Shown here: positions 8,426-16,744 of the stretch, piece after piece | Position numbering within the stretch: position 1 is the stretch's first letter | How the letters are laid out: every line of letters starts with the position of its first letter | From: Chitinophaga pinensis | GTDB taxonomy: Bacteria > Bacteroidota > Bacteroidia > NS11-12g > UBA9320 | NCBI GenBank assembly: GCA_945890595.1 | Contig: CAMDCQ010000005.1 | Span: forward strand, 1-30,748 | DNA: 30,748 nt | Reading direction: 5' to 3' | The notes under the pieces: model-generated | Told to the model about the DNA's origin: nothing | The model's input: the letters and a program-made list of their open reading frames with translations, nothing else | Database searches by the model: none | Made by a program: the position numbers and the translations under genes

Positions 8426-9243
8426 TATTTTTTAATCGGTGAGTTGTGCTCAGCGGCAATTACTTGGTGTATTTTTTTTTCAATAAATTTTGGAAAAAAT
8501 TTATTCATCCAGAATATAATTCTTCCTTGCTTATTCTTAAGCATAAAATCTTTACGATCGCGTATAGCCTGCAATATGTCTAAAGCTACACTCTCTGCAG
8601 TATCCATTTTAGATTCATCTCCAGGTGCTTCGGCTTGAGATTCACCATCTGAATTTAGTGCATTGAAACGAATGTTACTGGCAGTAAATCCCGGGCAAGA
8701 GATCAGTGTGTGTAGTCCTCTACTGCTATATTCCATGCGAATAGATTCAAAAAAACCATTCACGGCAAACTTTGAGGCAGCATACCCAGAGCGCCCAGGT
8801 AATCCTTTGAAACCAGTAACAGAACTTACTACTACAAGGCTTCCTTTGGTTTTAAGTAAATGAGGAATTGCTGCTTTGCTACAATATACTGAACCCCAAA
8901 AATTGACGTTCATTACTTCTTCAAGTACATCAAGATTTACGTCGTCGAAAGAAGCGCGCATAGAGATTCCGGCATTATTTATAAGCACATCTATCTTTCC
9001 TAATTCACGAATAGCCGTATCAATAAGATTTTGACAGTCGCTAGCTCTAGTCACGTCACAACTTACCGTGAGTATGGTAGTGTTGTACGTATTTAGTGAT
9101 TTCTTAAGTTCGTCTAACTTGGAAATATTGCGCGAGGCAAGTACAATATTGGCTCCAATTTTGGCCGCTTGTATAGCTAAGGCTTCCCCTATACCTGAAG
9201 AAGCTCCGGTAATAATGATATTTTTAGCTTTTAACGAATCCAA
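8425..9243 (-). CDS. SDR-family NAD(P)-dependent oxidoreductase, TTG start
   Basis: Classical short-chain dehydrogenase/reductase of 272 aa. It has a cofactor motif TGASSGIG (12-19), NNAG (89-92), and a catalytic S141 with Y154-x3-K158 (YAASK). The C-terminus is basic and has FWMNKFFPKF, which may touch the membrane. Its reaction is oxidation or reduction of an unknown alcohol or ketone. The only plausible start is TTG at 9243: an in-frame TAA (the stop of the upstream gene) lies 6 bases before it, and the next in-frame ATG is inside the fold, near residue 95. It lies between a thioredoxin-like gene and argS in one tight unit. The exact substrate is unknown. Confidence 0.9.
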   Translation of the reverse strand: MDSLKAKNIIITGASSGIGEALAIQAAKIGANIVLASRNISKLDELKKSLNTYNTTILTVSCDVTRASDCQNLIDTAIRELGKIDVLINNAGISMRASFDDVNLDVLEEVMNVNFWGSVYCSKAAIPHLLKTKGSLVVVSSVTGFKGLPGRSGYAASKFAVNGFFESIRMEYSSRGLHTLISCPGFTASNIRFNALNSDGESQAEAPGDESKMDTAESVALDILQAIRDRKDFMLKNKQGRIIFWMNKFFPKFIEKKIHQVIAAEHNSPIKK

Positions 9244-9249
9244 ATTTTT

Positions 9250-9777
9250 TTATTTTTTCCATTTGACACTGCAACCTACTGCAGGAATTTCAGGGTAATC
9301 AGGTTCCATGCCGTCAAGTGTGTCTTCTATGGCATCTTCCAGATAAACTTGCATTACCATATGCTCACTTTCCCAATTATCATCAATAGCACCTTTGTAT
9401 ACGAGTTTTCGTTTACTGTTAAAAACGAAAGCTTCTGGCGTTCTTGTTGCACCTAGTTTGTTGGCAACACGTTGTTCTGCATCGTACAAGTATGGAAACG
9501 GAAGCTTTAAATCTTCACTCATTTTTTTCATATTTTCAAATGAATCCGCAGGATATTGTGTAGCATCATTTGCGTTAATTGCCAAAATCATCAAGTTATC
9601 TTCTTCAAATTGATTATATAACTTAACAAGTCTGTGCCAATAGGCTCTTGCATACGGGCAATGATTGCATGTTACTATTAGTACTAATGCTGTTCTGTCA
9701 GCAAACGTAAATTTATCGTACATCTTACCATCAGTACCTTCTAATTCAAAATTAAATAATGATTTTCCTATCTCCAT
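9250..9777 (-). CDS. Thioredoxin-fold (redoxin/AhpC-TSA-like) protein
   Basis: 175 aa with a single thioredoxin fold. The active-site motif is C37-N-H-C40-P, placed after the first beta strand as expected. The cis-proline region is TRTPEAFVFNS. No signal peptide or lipobox is present, so it is cytosolic, unlike the exported TlpA/ResA proteins. The role is likely a peroxiredoxin-like or disulfide-reducing function; the partner is unknown. It is the first gene of a unit with the SDR gene (6-bp gap) and argS. A TACCTTTG box lies 7 bp upstream of the ATG. Confidence 0.85.
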   Translation of the reverse strand: MEIGKSLFNFELEGTDGKMYDKFTFADRTALVLIVTCNHCPYARAYWHRLVKLYNQFEEDNLMILAINANDATQYPADSFENMKKMSEDLKLPFPYLYDAEQRVANKLGATRTPEAFVFNSKRKLVYKGAIDDNWESEHMVMQVYLEDAIEDTLDGMEPDYPEIPAVGCSVKWKK

Positions 9778-9784
9778 TTAATGG

Positions 9785-9792
9785 CAAAGGTA
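9785..9792 (-). promoter_or_regulatory. Candidate -7 box TACCTTTG for the thioredoxin-SDR-argS unit
   Basis: On the minus strand TACCTTTGC matches the Bacteroidota -7 element TANNTTTG and lies only 7 bp before the ATG at 9777. No convincing -33 TTTG was found. The predicted transcript would have almost no leader. The same octamer precedes two other genes in this window. Confidence 0.45.
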
Positions 9793-9874
9793 ATAGAATC
9801 GCCATAATGAGATGAAGGTTTTTTTACGCTAATTGGTCCTAAGATTACTTTCGTAATAATCTAAGGATGAAGCC

Positions 9875-9910
9875 AAAAAAATAGACCAATCTATCTACTA
9901 GATTGGTCTA
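9875..9910 (-). terminator. Rho-independent terminator of clpC
   Basis: A perfect 10-bp stem TAGACCAATC / GATTGGTCTA (9882-9891 with 9901-9910) has a 9-base loop. Read on the minus strand it is followed by seven T (9881-9875). It lies 49 bp past the clpC stop and ends clpC transcription before the thioredoxin-like gene. Confidence 0.9.
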
Positions 9911-9959
9911 CACACATCACAATTAATAAAGGACTAATTACTCAGCAAAGTGAAAAAGT

Positions 9960-12497
9960 TTACGCTTCGTTTTCTTCCTTAGGCTCTTTCTTTGCCTTTG
10001 TTTTTTGTTTTTTAAAGGTAAGTTCATCTTTCTTAACATCTAAATCTACAGCTATAACATCACCTTCTTTTACGTCAGATTTTAAAATTTCTTCTGCTAG
10101 TGGATCTTCTAAGTATTTCTGTATGGCCCTGTTAAGCGGTCTTGCTCCAAAGTTGGAATCAAATCCTTTTTCAGCTAAATAGTCGATTGCTTTTTTAGAT
10201 AATTTAATATCGAATCCTATTTGTCTAATTCTTACCATGAGCTCTTCAATGCTTAGCAATAATATCTTTTCAATATCTGCTCTTTCTAGAGAATTAAATA
10301 CGATTACGTCGTCTATTCTATTTAAAAATTCTGGAGAGAAGAATCGTTTTAATGCATTTTCTATTACTCCTTTATTGTTCAGGTCTTGAGCACTGGTTTT
10401 AGCGGTAGTTCCAAACCCAACACCCGCGCCAAATTCTTTTAGCTGACGACTACCAATATTGCTAGTCATAATGATGATGGTGTTTCTGAAATCCACTCTT
10501 CTACCCAGACTATCCGTCAAGAAACCTTCGTCTAACACTTGTAACAATAGGTTGAAAATATCGGGATGTGCTTTTTCTATTTCATCAAACAGAATAACCG
10601 AATATGGCTTTCTTCGGACTTTTTCCGTAAGTAACCCACCTTCTTCGTAACCCACATATCCTGGAGGCGCTCCCACTAGTCGAGATACCGCAAATTTTTC
10701 CATGTACTCACTCATATCTATTCGGAGTAATGCTTCTTTAGAGTCAAATAAATATTTGGCTAAAGATTTAGCCATTTCTGTTTTTCCAACCCCTGTTGAT
10801 CCCAAGAATATAAACGAACCTATGGGTTTGTTCGGGGATTTAAGTCCTGCTCTTGTGCGCTGAATAGCTTTGGTTAATTTCTCAACGGCGATATCCTGAC
10901 CGATTACATTGGCCTTTAGTTCGTCACCCATTTTGAGCAATTTATTGCCTTCTTTTTGAGCGATACGTTTTGTAGGTATACCTGTCATCATGGCAATTAC
11001 ATCTGCCACATCATCTTCGGTAACTTTATAACGTTGCGTTTTGCTGTCTTCTTCCCAAATAGTTTTAGCTTCCTCTAGGCTTTCGAGTAAAGATTTTTCT
11101 TTGTCACGCAGTCTCGCTGCTTCCTCGTATTTCTGACTCTTTACAACTCTATTTTTTTCTTCTTTAATCTCTTCAACTTGTTTTTCAAGCTCCAATATTT
11201 CTTGAGGAACATGTATGTTACTTAAGTGCACACGAGCACCTACTTCATCCAATACGTCGATAGCTTTATCAGGTAAATGACGATCGGTTATGTAGCGCAC
11301 ACTCATGGTTACAGCAGCTTTCAGAGACTCGTCTGTATATTCTACACTGTGATGAGATTCGTATTTGTCCTTAATGTTAGTAAGAATTTCAAGTGTTTCT
11401 TCTGGCGATGTTGGTTCTACCATTACACTTTGAAATCGTCTCTCTAATGCACCATCTTTTTCAATGTATTGACGGTATTCGTCAAGGGTTGTGGCTCCCA
11501 CACATTGTATTTCGCCTCGTGCTAAAGCAGGTTTAAACATGTTGCTAGCATCAAGAGATCCGCTTGCTCCACCTGCACCTACGATAGTGTGTATTTCATC
11601 TATAAATAAAATAACGTCGTCTGTTTTTTCAAGTTCAGTCATGACGGCTTTCATACGTTCTTCAAACTGACCTCTGTATTTTGTGCCTGCAACTAAGCTT
11701 GCTAAATCTAATGTTACAACGCGTTTATCAAATAAAACACGAGAAACCTTGCGTTGCACAATACGTAATGCTAAACCTTCTGCAATCGCTGTTTTTCCCA
11801 CTCCTGGTTCACCAATAAGCACAGGGTTATTTTTCTTGCGTCTACTTAATATTTGAGATACACGCTCTATTTCTTTATCTCTGCCAACAATAGGGTCCAA
11901 TTTGTCAGCCTCTGCCAATTTGGTAAGGTCTTTTCCGAAATTGTCAAGTACGGGTGTCTTACTTTTTCCTTTTGTACCGGGTTTATTGGGCGTAGCAGAT
12001 TTGCTTGCTTCTTCGTTGTAAAAGTCTTCAGGTGAGTCTGTACTCATTTCAATGGTAGTGTCTGGAAGTTTGTCCTCCATGGCATTTTTAAACAAGTCGT
12101 AATCTACCCCAAATTGATTTAAGATTTGCGAAGCGACATTATCTTCATCTCTCAAAATAGAGAGCAATAAGTGTTCTGTTCGAATAACATCATCTTTAAA
12201 TATTTTTGCCTCTAAGTAGGTGATTTTCAGAGCTTTTTCGGCCTGTTTGGTTAAGGGTATGTTTCCAATGTTGGTCGACTTACTTGTGGTATCTCGTATG
12301 CTATCTTCAACGGCTTTCTTAAGTCTAAGCATATCTATACCCATTGTCTTAAGGTGTCTTATAGCTTTACCGTCACCCTGTCTTATAAGACCTAGTAATA
12401 GGTGTTCGGTTCCTATATAGCTATGTCCTAGTCGGATGGCTTCTTCCCTGCTGAATTGAATTACTTCTTTTACTCCTGGTGAAAACTGTGCTTCCAT
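9960..12497 (-). CDS. clpC: ClpC AAA+ ATPase of the ClpCP protease
   Basis: 845 aa Clp/Hsp100 unfoldase of the ClpC type. It has two N-terminal Clp repeat motifs (FSPGVKEVIQFSREEA and the second near 84-130), AAA-1 with Walker A GEPGVGKT at 229-236, a UVR/middle domain around KYEEAARLRDKEKSLLE, and AAA-2 with GSTGVGKT near 570. The segment GAGVGFGT contains the VGF tripeptide that matches the ClpP-docking loop, so it should feed substrates to ClpP. The C-terminus is lysine- and glutamate-rich. The role is cytosolic protein quality control and regulated proteolysis. It is transcribed alone, divergent from dnaB, and ends at a strong terminator. Confidence 0.96.
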   Translation of the reverse strand: MEAQFSPGVKEVIQFSREEAIRLGHSYIGTEHLLLGLIRQGDGKAIRHLKTMGIDMLRLKKAVEDSIRDTTSKSTNIGNIPLTKQAEKALKITYLEAKIFKDDVIRTEHLLLSILRDEDNVASQILNQFGVDYDLFKNAMEDKLPDTTIEMSTDSPEDFYNEEASKSATPNKPGTKGKSKTPVLDNFGKDLTKLAEADKLDPIVGRDKEIERVSQILSRRKKNNPVLIGEPGVGKTAIAEGLALRIVQRKVSRVLFDKRVVTLDLASLVAGTKYRGQFEERMKAVMTELEKTDDVILFIDEIHTIVGAGGASGSLDASNMFKPALARGEIQCVGATTLDEYRQYIEKDGALERRFQSVMVEPTSPEETLEILTNIKDKYESHHSVEYTDESLKAAVTMSVRYITDRHLPDKAIDVLDEVGARVHLSNIHVPQEILELEKQVEEIKEEKNRVVKSQKYEEAARLRDKEKSLLESLEEAKTIWEEDSKTQRYKVTEDDVADVIAMMTGIPTKRIAQKEGNKLLKMGDELKANVIGQDIAVEKLTKAIQRTRAGLKSPNKPIGSFIFLGSTGVGKTEMAKSLAKYLFDSKEALLRIDMSEYMEKFAVSRLVGAPPGYVGYEEGGLLTEKVRRKPYSVILFDEIEKAHPDIFNLLLQVLDEGFLTDSLGRRVDFRNTIIIMTSNIGSRQLKEFGAGVGFGTTAKTSAQDLNNKGVIENALKRFFSPEFLNRIDDVIVFNSLERADIEKILLLSIEELMVRIRQIGFDIKLSKKAIDYLAEKGFDSNFGARPLNRAIQKYLEDPLAEEILKSDVKEGDVIAVDLDVKKDELTFKKQKTKAKKEPKEENEA

Positions 12498-12513
12498 TAT
12501 ATATTCTGGTAAA

Positions 12514-12521
12514 CAAATATA
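12514..12521 (-). promoter_or_regulatory. Candidate -7 box TATATTTG for clpC
   Basis: It matches TANNTTTG on the minus strand, 16 bp before the clpC ATG. No good -33 element is seen at the usual distance, so the call is weak. Confidence 0.35.
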
Positions 12522-12729
12522 AGTCCAAAAAGGTGTGGCAGTTTAGCATTTCTTCATGTAAACGTGAATTGACTATAAATTTGGAAAGTGTGATAGTTTA
12601 GCAAATAGAGTTATGCGTTACACAGCGTTGATAACTATAAAAGATGTGATAATAAGGGATTTATACAAAAATAAACTAGGCCTTAAAACGGCATAAATTT
12701 GTGAAACAGTAATAGGAGTAATTGTTGAG

Positions 12730-12738
12730 TGTGTATAA
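12730..12738 (-). promoter_or_regulatory. DnaA-box match TTATACACA
   Basis: An exact match to the relaxed DnaA consensus TTATNCACA on the minus strand, 188 bp upstream of the dnaB start. It is one of two perfect matches within 92 bp, in the same orientation. Confidence 0.45.
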
Positions 12739-12812
12739 GATTGGTTTGACAGTCAACTGATTATGCATTTATATTAGGGTTGTAAACGTTTCACACACAT
12801 TTCAATAGGACG

Positions 12813-12821
12813 TGTGCATAA
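12813..12821 (-). promoter_or_regulatory. DnaA-box match TTATGCACA
   Basis: The second exact TTATNCACA match on the minus strand, in the same orientation as the first, 105 bp upstream of dnaB. The clustering in a helicase-gene spacer makes a DnaA role plausible. It is not proven. Confidence 0.45.
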
Positions 12822-12866
12822 GTAGTGAAGTGTTTAGGTTGTAGATGGATTGCTCAAGTGTATGAA

Positions 12867-12874
12867 TACTTTTG
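12867..12874 (+). promoter_or_regulatory. Candidate -7 box TACTTTTG for dnaB
   Basis: It matches TANNTTTG, 51 bp before the dnaB ATG, giving a leader of roughly 45 bases. A TTG at 12839-12841 is somewhat too far upstream for an ideal -33 box. Confidence 0.4.
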
Positions 12875-12925
12875 AACTTTATAAAAAAGATCACTAAATA
12901 GTCATTAAACGATAAACAGATACGA

Positions 12926-14416
12926 ATGGATAAAAAAGTAACTAAGACCAAAAAGACATCTACGTTTGGAAATATGGATTTGTCTAAACTTCAACCTCAA
13001 GCTAGAGATTTAGAAGAAGCGGTCTTGGGAGCAATGATGCTCGAAAAATACGCACCCGAAAAAGTGGTTAGTTACTTATCTAAGGATGCTTTTTATGTGG
13101 AATCGCATCAGCATATTTATGAAGCTATTGTTCAATTGTTTAACGATGGTAATCCTGTAGATATCTTAACAGTTACCGATAAGCTTCGCAAAAACGGAAC
13201 ATTAGAAGCAGCAGGAGGTGCCTATTACATTACTTCTCTAACCAATAAAGTAAGTGGTGCAGCCAATATTGAATATCACGCTCACATTGTAATTCAAAAA
13301 AGTATTCAACGAAAGTTGATATCCGTAGCGGCTGAAATAGGCTCTAGCGCGTTTGAAGAAACCACAGATGCTTTTGAGTTATTGGATAATTCCGAGAAAA
13401 AACTCTTTGAAATTAAAGAGGAGAGCATGACGAAAAACTACGATACGGTAACAGATTTGATTGCTAAAGCTATTAAGGAAATTGAAGAATCAAAAGGAGA
13501 TACGCAAGGATTAACAGGGATACCTACAGGATTTACTGAACTCGATCGTATGACGTCAGGCTGGCAGAAAAGTGACTTAATAATTCTGGCTGCAAGACCG
13601 GGTATGGGTAAAACAGCATTTGTGTTAAGTATGGCTCGAAATGCAGCAGTATTGGCGAACAAAGCGGTTGCCATTTTCTCGCTTGAGATGAGTAGTTTGC
13701 AACTAACCAAAAGATTAATTGCTTCTGAAGCTGAACTTTCTTCTGAAAAAATTCGTAGTGGAAAATTAGAAGAACATGAATGGCAGCAATTACATACTAA
13801 AATTAGTACGATTGAAGATGCCAAACTATTTATAGATGACACGCCCGCTCTATCGGTTTTAGAGCTAAAAGCAAAAGCAAGAAGGCTTAAACGTCAAAAA
13901 GGGTTAGATCTTATAATAATAGATTACTTGCAGCTAATGCGTGCCGAAGAAAGCACTAAAAATGGGGGCAATAGAGAGCAGGAAATATCCTATATCTCAA
14001 GGTCACTCAAAGGTTTAGCTAAAGAGTTAGACATACCAATTATTGCACTAGCCCAATTAAGTAGAGCAGTGGAGCAGCGTCAAGATAAGCGTCCTGTGCT
14101 TTCGGATTTAAGAGAGTCTGGTTCTATAGAGCAAGATGCGGATTTGGTGACATTTATCTATCGTCCAGAATATTATGGGGTAACACAAGATGAGGAAGGA
14201 AATGACAACGAAGGACTGACGGAAATTATCATTAGAAAACATAGAAATGGATCGCCAGGTACCGTAAATCTGAAGTTTGTGAAACACTTCGGTAAATTTG
14301 CAGATTGGGGTTATAGTGACTATGGTGCAGATACTTTTGCAGATAGTAGCATTACCATCGGAAGCAAGATGAATGATATGTCTCCTTTTGAACCAGGAGA
14401 GGATTCACCTTTTTGA
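12926..14416 (+). CDS. dnaB: Replicative DNA helicase DnaB
   Basis: 496 aa, hexameric 5'-3' helicase of the replisome. The N-terminal DnaB domain (about 20-130) starts with LQPQARDLEEAVLGAMM. The C-terminal RecA-like domain has Walker A RPGMGKTAF (G226 begins GMGKT), Walker B LIIIDYLQLM, and the RQEISYISRSLK-like and SGSIEQDAD segments. A short acidic tail DMSPFEPGEDSPF ends the protein. No intein is present. The ATG follows the long spacer with DnaA-box matches. It converges with the AraC-type gene with only 10 bp between the stops and no visible terminator. Confidence 0.97.
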   Translation: MDKKVTKTKKTSTFGNMDLSKLQPQARDLEEAVLGAMMLEKYAPEKVVSYLSKDAFYVESHQHIYEAIVQLFNDGNPVDILTVTDKLRKNGTLEAAGGAYYITSLTNKVSGAANIEYHAHIVIQKSIQRKLISVAAEIGSSAFEETTDAFELLDNSEKKLFEIKEESMTKNYDTVTDLIAKAIKEIEESKGDTQGLTGIPTGFTELDRMTSGWQKSDLIILAARPGMGKTAFVLSMARNAAVLANKAVAIFSLEMSSLQLTKRLIASEAELSSEKIRSGKLEEHEWQQLHTKISTIEDAKLFIDDTPALSVLELKAKARRLKRQKGLDLIIIDYLQLMRAEESTKNGGNREQEISYISRSLKGLAKELDIPIIALAQLSRAVEQRQDKRPVLSDLRESGSIEQDADLVTFIYRPEYYGVTQDEEGNDNEGLTEIIIRKHRNGSPGTVNLKFVKHFGKFADWGYSDYGADTFADSSITIGSKMNDMSPFEPGEDSPF

Positions 14417-14426
14417 TATTAGCGAT

Positions 14427-15311
14427 TTATTGGATCGATTCTTTAAAGAATTTCGGACTTTTTCCTGTGTTTTTTTTGAAAAATTTACTAAAGTGAGATG
14501 GATCTTTGAAATTCAGTATATGAGCAATCTCTGTTACAGAAAAAGTACTATACATCAAATGTTTTTTTGCTTCTAATGTAATGTTATCGTGCATTATTTC
14601 TAATGCAGACTTGTTTACCAACTGCTGGCAAACTCTATTAAGGTGAGTAGGAGTGATGCCTATCTTTTTTGCATAGTCGGCTACTTTTTCGCCAGCATCT
14701 ACTTCTTCACGCATCATTTTTTTATACTTATACAAGTAACTGCTTTCTGCATATTTTTCTTTAAAATTAGGCTTTTGCGCGTTTCTTAAACTGTTTAGGA
14801 TAACCAATAAGGTCAAGACAGAATAATTTTTTTTAATGACCAAACTCCCTCTGTCTTTTTGAACCATTTTTCGATGCAAGCTTCTGCACAAGTCCAAAAT
14901 ATCCTCAAAATCATAAGGTGCTATTTCTTCTGTAACTATGGATATTTCATTTGAAAACGTAAATTCTGCAGGTAGCTGTTTTAAGCTTTCGTTAACAGAT
15001 TCTAGTGACATGAGCATCATAAACCCATGCGTTGGCTTATGGTACGTGATTGAATGATATTTTCCTTCAGGTATTAAAATAACACACGGACAATCGATTC
15101 TATTTTCCATCCCATCAGTGTAGAAAGAGACATCGCCATCTTCAATAATGGTAACTTGGAATAAGTTTGAGTGATTATGCGATTTTACCTTTCCATCATT
15201 TTTTTGATTATTCCGTTCAAGCGTTTCAATGTAGGTGAAGAAGGGGCTTACTTCCACTCGATCATCTCCAGATTGGATTGAGATATTTTGAATAGAGTAC
15301 GGATTTTCCAT
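14427..15311 (-). CDS. AraC-family transcriptional regulator
   Basis: 294 aa from the ATG at 15311. A longer frame with a TTG at 15344 exists, but the ATG is better supported because a TANNTTTG box lies 20 bp upstream, inside that extension. The N-terminal ~110 residues look like a cupin sensor domain. The C-terminal ~90 residues are a double helix-turn-helix AraC domain, with VADYAKKIGITPTHLNRV and then FSVTEIAHILNFKDPSHFSKFF followed by TGKSPKFF. It lies just after the HMG-CoA synthase family gene on the same strand and may control that pathway. The ligand is unknown. Confidence 0.88.
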   Translation of the reverse strand: MENPYSIQNISIQSGDDRVEVSPFFTYIETLERNNQKNDGKVKSHNHSNLFQVTIIEDGDVSFYTDGMENRIDCPCVILIPEGKYHSITYHKPTHGFMMLMSLESVNESLKQLPAEFTFSNEISIVTEEIAPYDFEDILDLCRSLHRKMVQKDRGSLVIKKNYSVLTLLVILNSLRNAQKPNFKEKYAESSYLYKYKKMMREEVDAGEKVADYAKKIGITPTHLNRVCQQLVNKSALEIMHDNITLEAKKHLMYSTFSVTEIAHILNFKDPSHFSKFFKKNTGKSPKFFKESIQ

Positions 15312-15331
15312 GTTTCGTTGAAAGTTGGTTT

Positions 15332-15339
15332 CAAAATTA
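15332..15339 (-). promoter_or_regulatory. Candidate -7 box TAATTTTG for the AraC-type regulator
   Basis: It matches TANNTTTG on the minus strand, 20 bp upstream of the ATG at 15311. It suggests the regulator can be transcribed apart from the two synthase genes. No clear -33 element is seen. Confidence 0.35.
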
Positions 15340-15389
15340 GGCAAAATAGGTTGATCAGGATGAATCTTTAGGTTTTTACCGTTACGTAT

Positions 15390-16718
15390 TTACGTGTGTA
15401 TTAATTGGTAGATTCTTTCAAATCTATTGGTTTCCGTAATCCCACAGGCCACTTGATATACGTCCGAATTTACAGTAATAGGTGGAGCTAGTTTTTGTGT
15501 TCTGATGGCGATGTATTGATCAAAAGTTGCCTGCTTTTGTTTACTTAGCGTATTCTGAATATTCCACTTACTGACGATTTTATCAAAATCAGGCATTAAT
15601 TCTCCTTCAAATGTTTTAGCCTTAGAGCCACTGCCGTAGGCAAAAAATAGAAACGTGTCCCCAACGCTATTTTTGGCAAATTCCAAACTACTCATTAGGC
15701 TTAAAAAAATACTTGCAGTATACAGATTTCCCATTTGGGAGGATAGATTTTCGCCAGCACTTATTTTCTCATTTATCCAATTTTTGTACTCTATTGTTTT
15801 AGTAAATAATCTACTCCTGTCTGCATCATTTATGTCGATATTATTTGATTCAAAAATGGTGTTAAGAAGTCCAGAAGCTAGTAACTCTTCTTCTATCAAG
15901 GTGGATATGATTCTTCTTCCGTGAAATGCATAGGGAAGGTGAAAAATAATGTGATGGTAGCTAGACCAAATCGACTTTTTTGAGCCCAAGTTAGACCAAG
16001 CCTCGGTAATTCTATTTTGGTAAGTTTGATTGGAAAAATGCCCATCAAAAATAGGTTTTTCATCATGCATTTGAAGGATAAAATCACCATCTGTTTTTAA
16101 TCGAATTGGCTTAAAAAAATCATGTTCACTTTGAGTTGCGACACCCCATTTGTATTTTATTTCAAGTAATCTGGGGTTAGCGCCTATTAAAATGGCAACA
16201 GCTCCTGCACCTTGGGTGTATTCGCCGCTAGAGTTTAGATCATAGTTGGCAATATCTGCGGCTACGACTATAGCTAGCTTTTCTATTTCCGTTTGTACAT
16301 AATAAAGTGAATTGTGCATAGCATCTACAGCGCCGATGCACGCAAAAGTCATATCTACTACGTCTGTATTTAGGAGTAAGTTAGGTCCTTGTTCAGTCCC
16401 ATTAAAGTATTGATTTACAATATCATGTACATAAGTTGCAATGGGTTTACTTCCGTCGATACTGCTTTCCGTTCCTACATAAATACGCCCAATTTGGTCA
16501 GGAGTAATACTAGGATTTTGACGTAAAAGTTTTAGAACTGCACCTGCAGCTAGGGTTACTATATCTTCATTTACATCACAAAGAGACATAGCTTCAAGCC
16601 CAAGTCCAAATCTTAGTTTTGCGGCTTCAATTCCTCGTGCCTCGGCTAAATCTTCTATAGATAAAAATAACGAAGGCGCTTGAAATGCCAGATCGTGAAT
16701 TCCAACTTTTGTTCGCAT
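15390..16718 (-). CDS. Hydroxymethylglutaryl-CoA synthase family protein
   Basis: 442 aa, close to bacterial HMG-CoA synthase in length. The residues expected from the family are present: E84 in VGTESSIDGSKP, the acyl-carrying C127 in MTFACIGAVDAM, and H260 in IIFHLPYAFHGRR. GEYTQGAGAVAILIG (165-179) matches the conserved glycine-rich region. HMG-CoA synthase condenses acetyl-CoA with acetoacetyl-CoA to give HMG-CoA for the mevalonate pathway; relatives add beta-branches in polyketide clusters. No acyl carrier protein or other polyketide gene is seen nearby, which favours a mevalonate role. The KAS III-like gene lies 26 bp upstream on the same strand, and the AraC-type gene follows. Confidence 0.88.
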   Translation of the reverse strand: MRTKVGIHDLAFQAPSLFLSIEDLAEARGIEAAKLRFGLGLEAMSLCDVNEDIVTLAAGAVLKLLRQNPSITPDQIGRIYVGTESSIDGSKPIATYVHDIVNQYFNGTEQGPNLLLNTDVVDMTFACIGAVDAMHNSLYYVQTEIEKLAIVVAADIANYDLNSSGEYTQGAGAVAILIGANPRLLEIKYKWGVATQSEHDFFKPIRLKTDGDFILQMHDEKPIFDGHFSNQTYQNRITEAWSNLGSKKSIWSSYHHIIFHLPYAFHGRRIISTLIEEELLASGLLNTIFESNNIDINDADRSRLFTKTIEYKNWINEKISAGENLSSQMGNLYTASIFLSLMSSLEFAKNSVGDTFLFFAYGSGSKAKTFEGELMPDFDKIVSKWNIQNTLSKQKQATFDQYIAIRTQKLAPPITVNSDVYQVACGITETNRFERIYQLIHT

Positions 16719-16744
16719 TTAATGTAGCTTATTTTCTGTTTTTT

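Larger units (their letters stand above)
12498..12925. other. 428-bp divergent clpC-dnaB spacer with DnaA-box matches
   Basis: No credible ORF lies here. The spacer is very AT-rich. It has two perfect TTATNCACA matches on the minus strand (12730-12738 and 12813-12821). Near matches (8 of 9) are TTATACAAA at 12661-12669, TGTGAAACA (minus) at 12700-12708 and TTTCACACA at 12789-12797. A short inverted repeat, TTGAC-A-GTCAA, is at 12746-12756. Candidate -7 boxes TANNTTTG face dnaB at 12576-12583, 12694-12701 and 12867-12874. Others face clpC at 12521-12514 and 12673-12666. It is by far the longest gene-free stretch in the window, and possible roles are regulation of dnaB by DnaA or an origin-like element. 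Confidence 0.6.

Noticed and set aside
9842..9862. Small hairpin AGATTA...TAATCT between clpC and the thioredoxin-like gene
   Set aside because: The stem is 6 bp with alternative pairings and no T run; the real clpC terminator is just beside it.
13438..13842. 134-codon minus-strand ORF inside dnaB
   Set aside because: It lies opposite the conserved helicase core, has no family features, and dnaB is certain.
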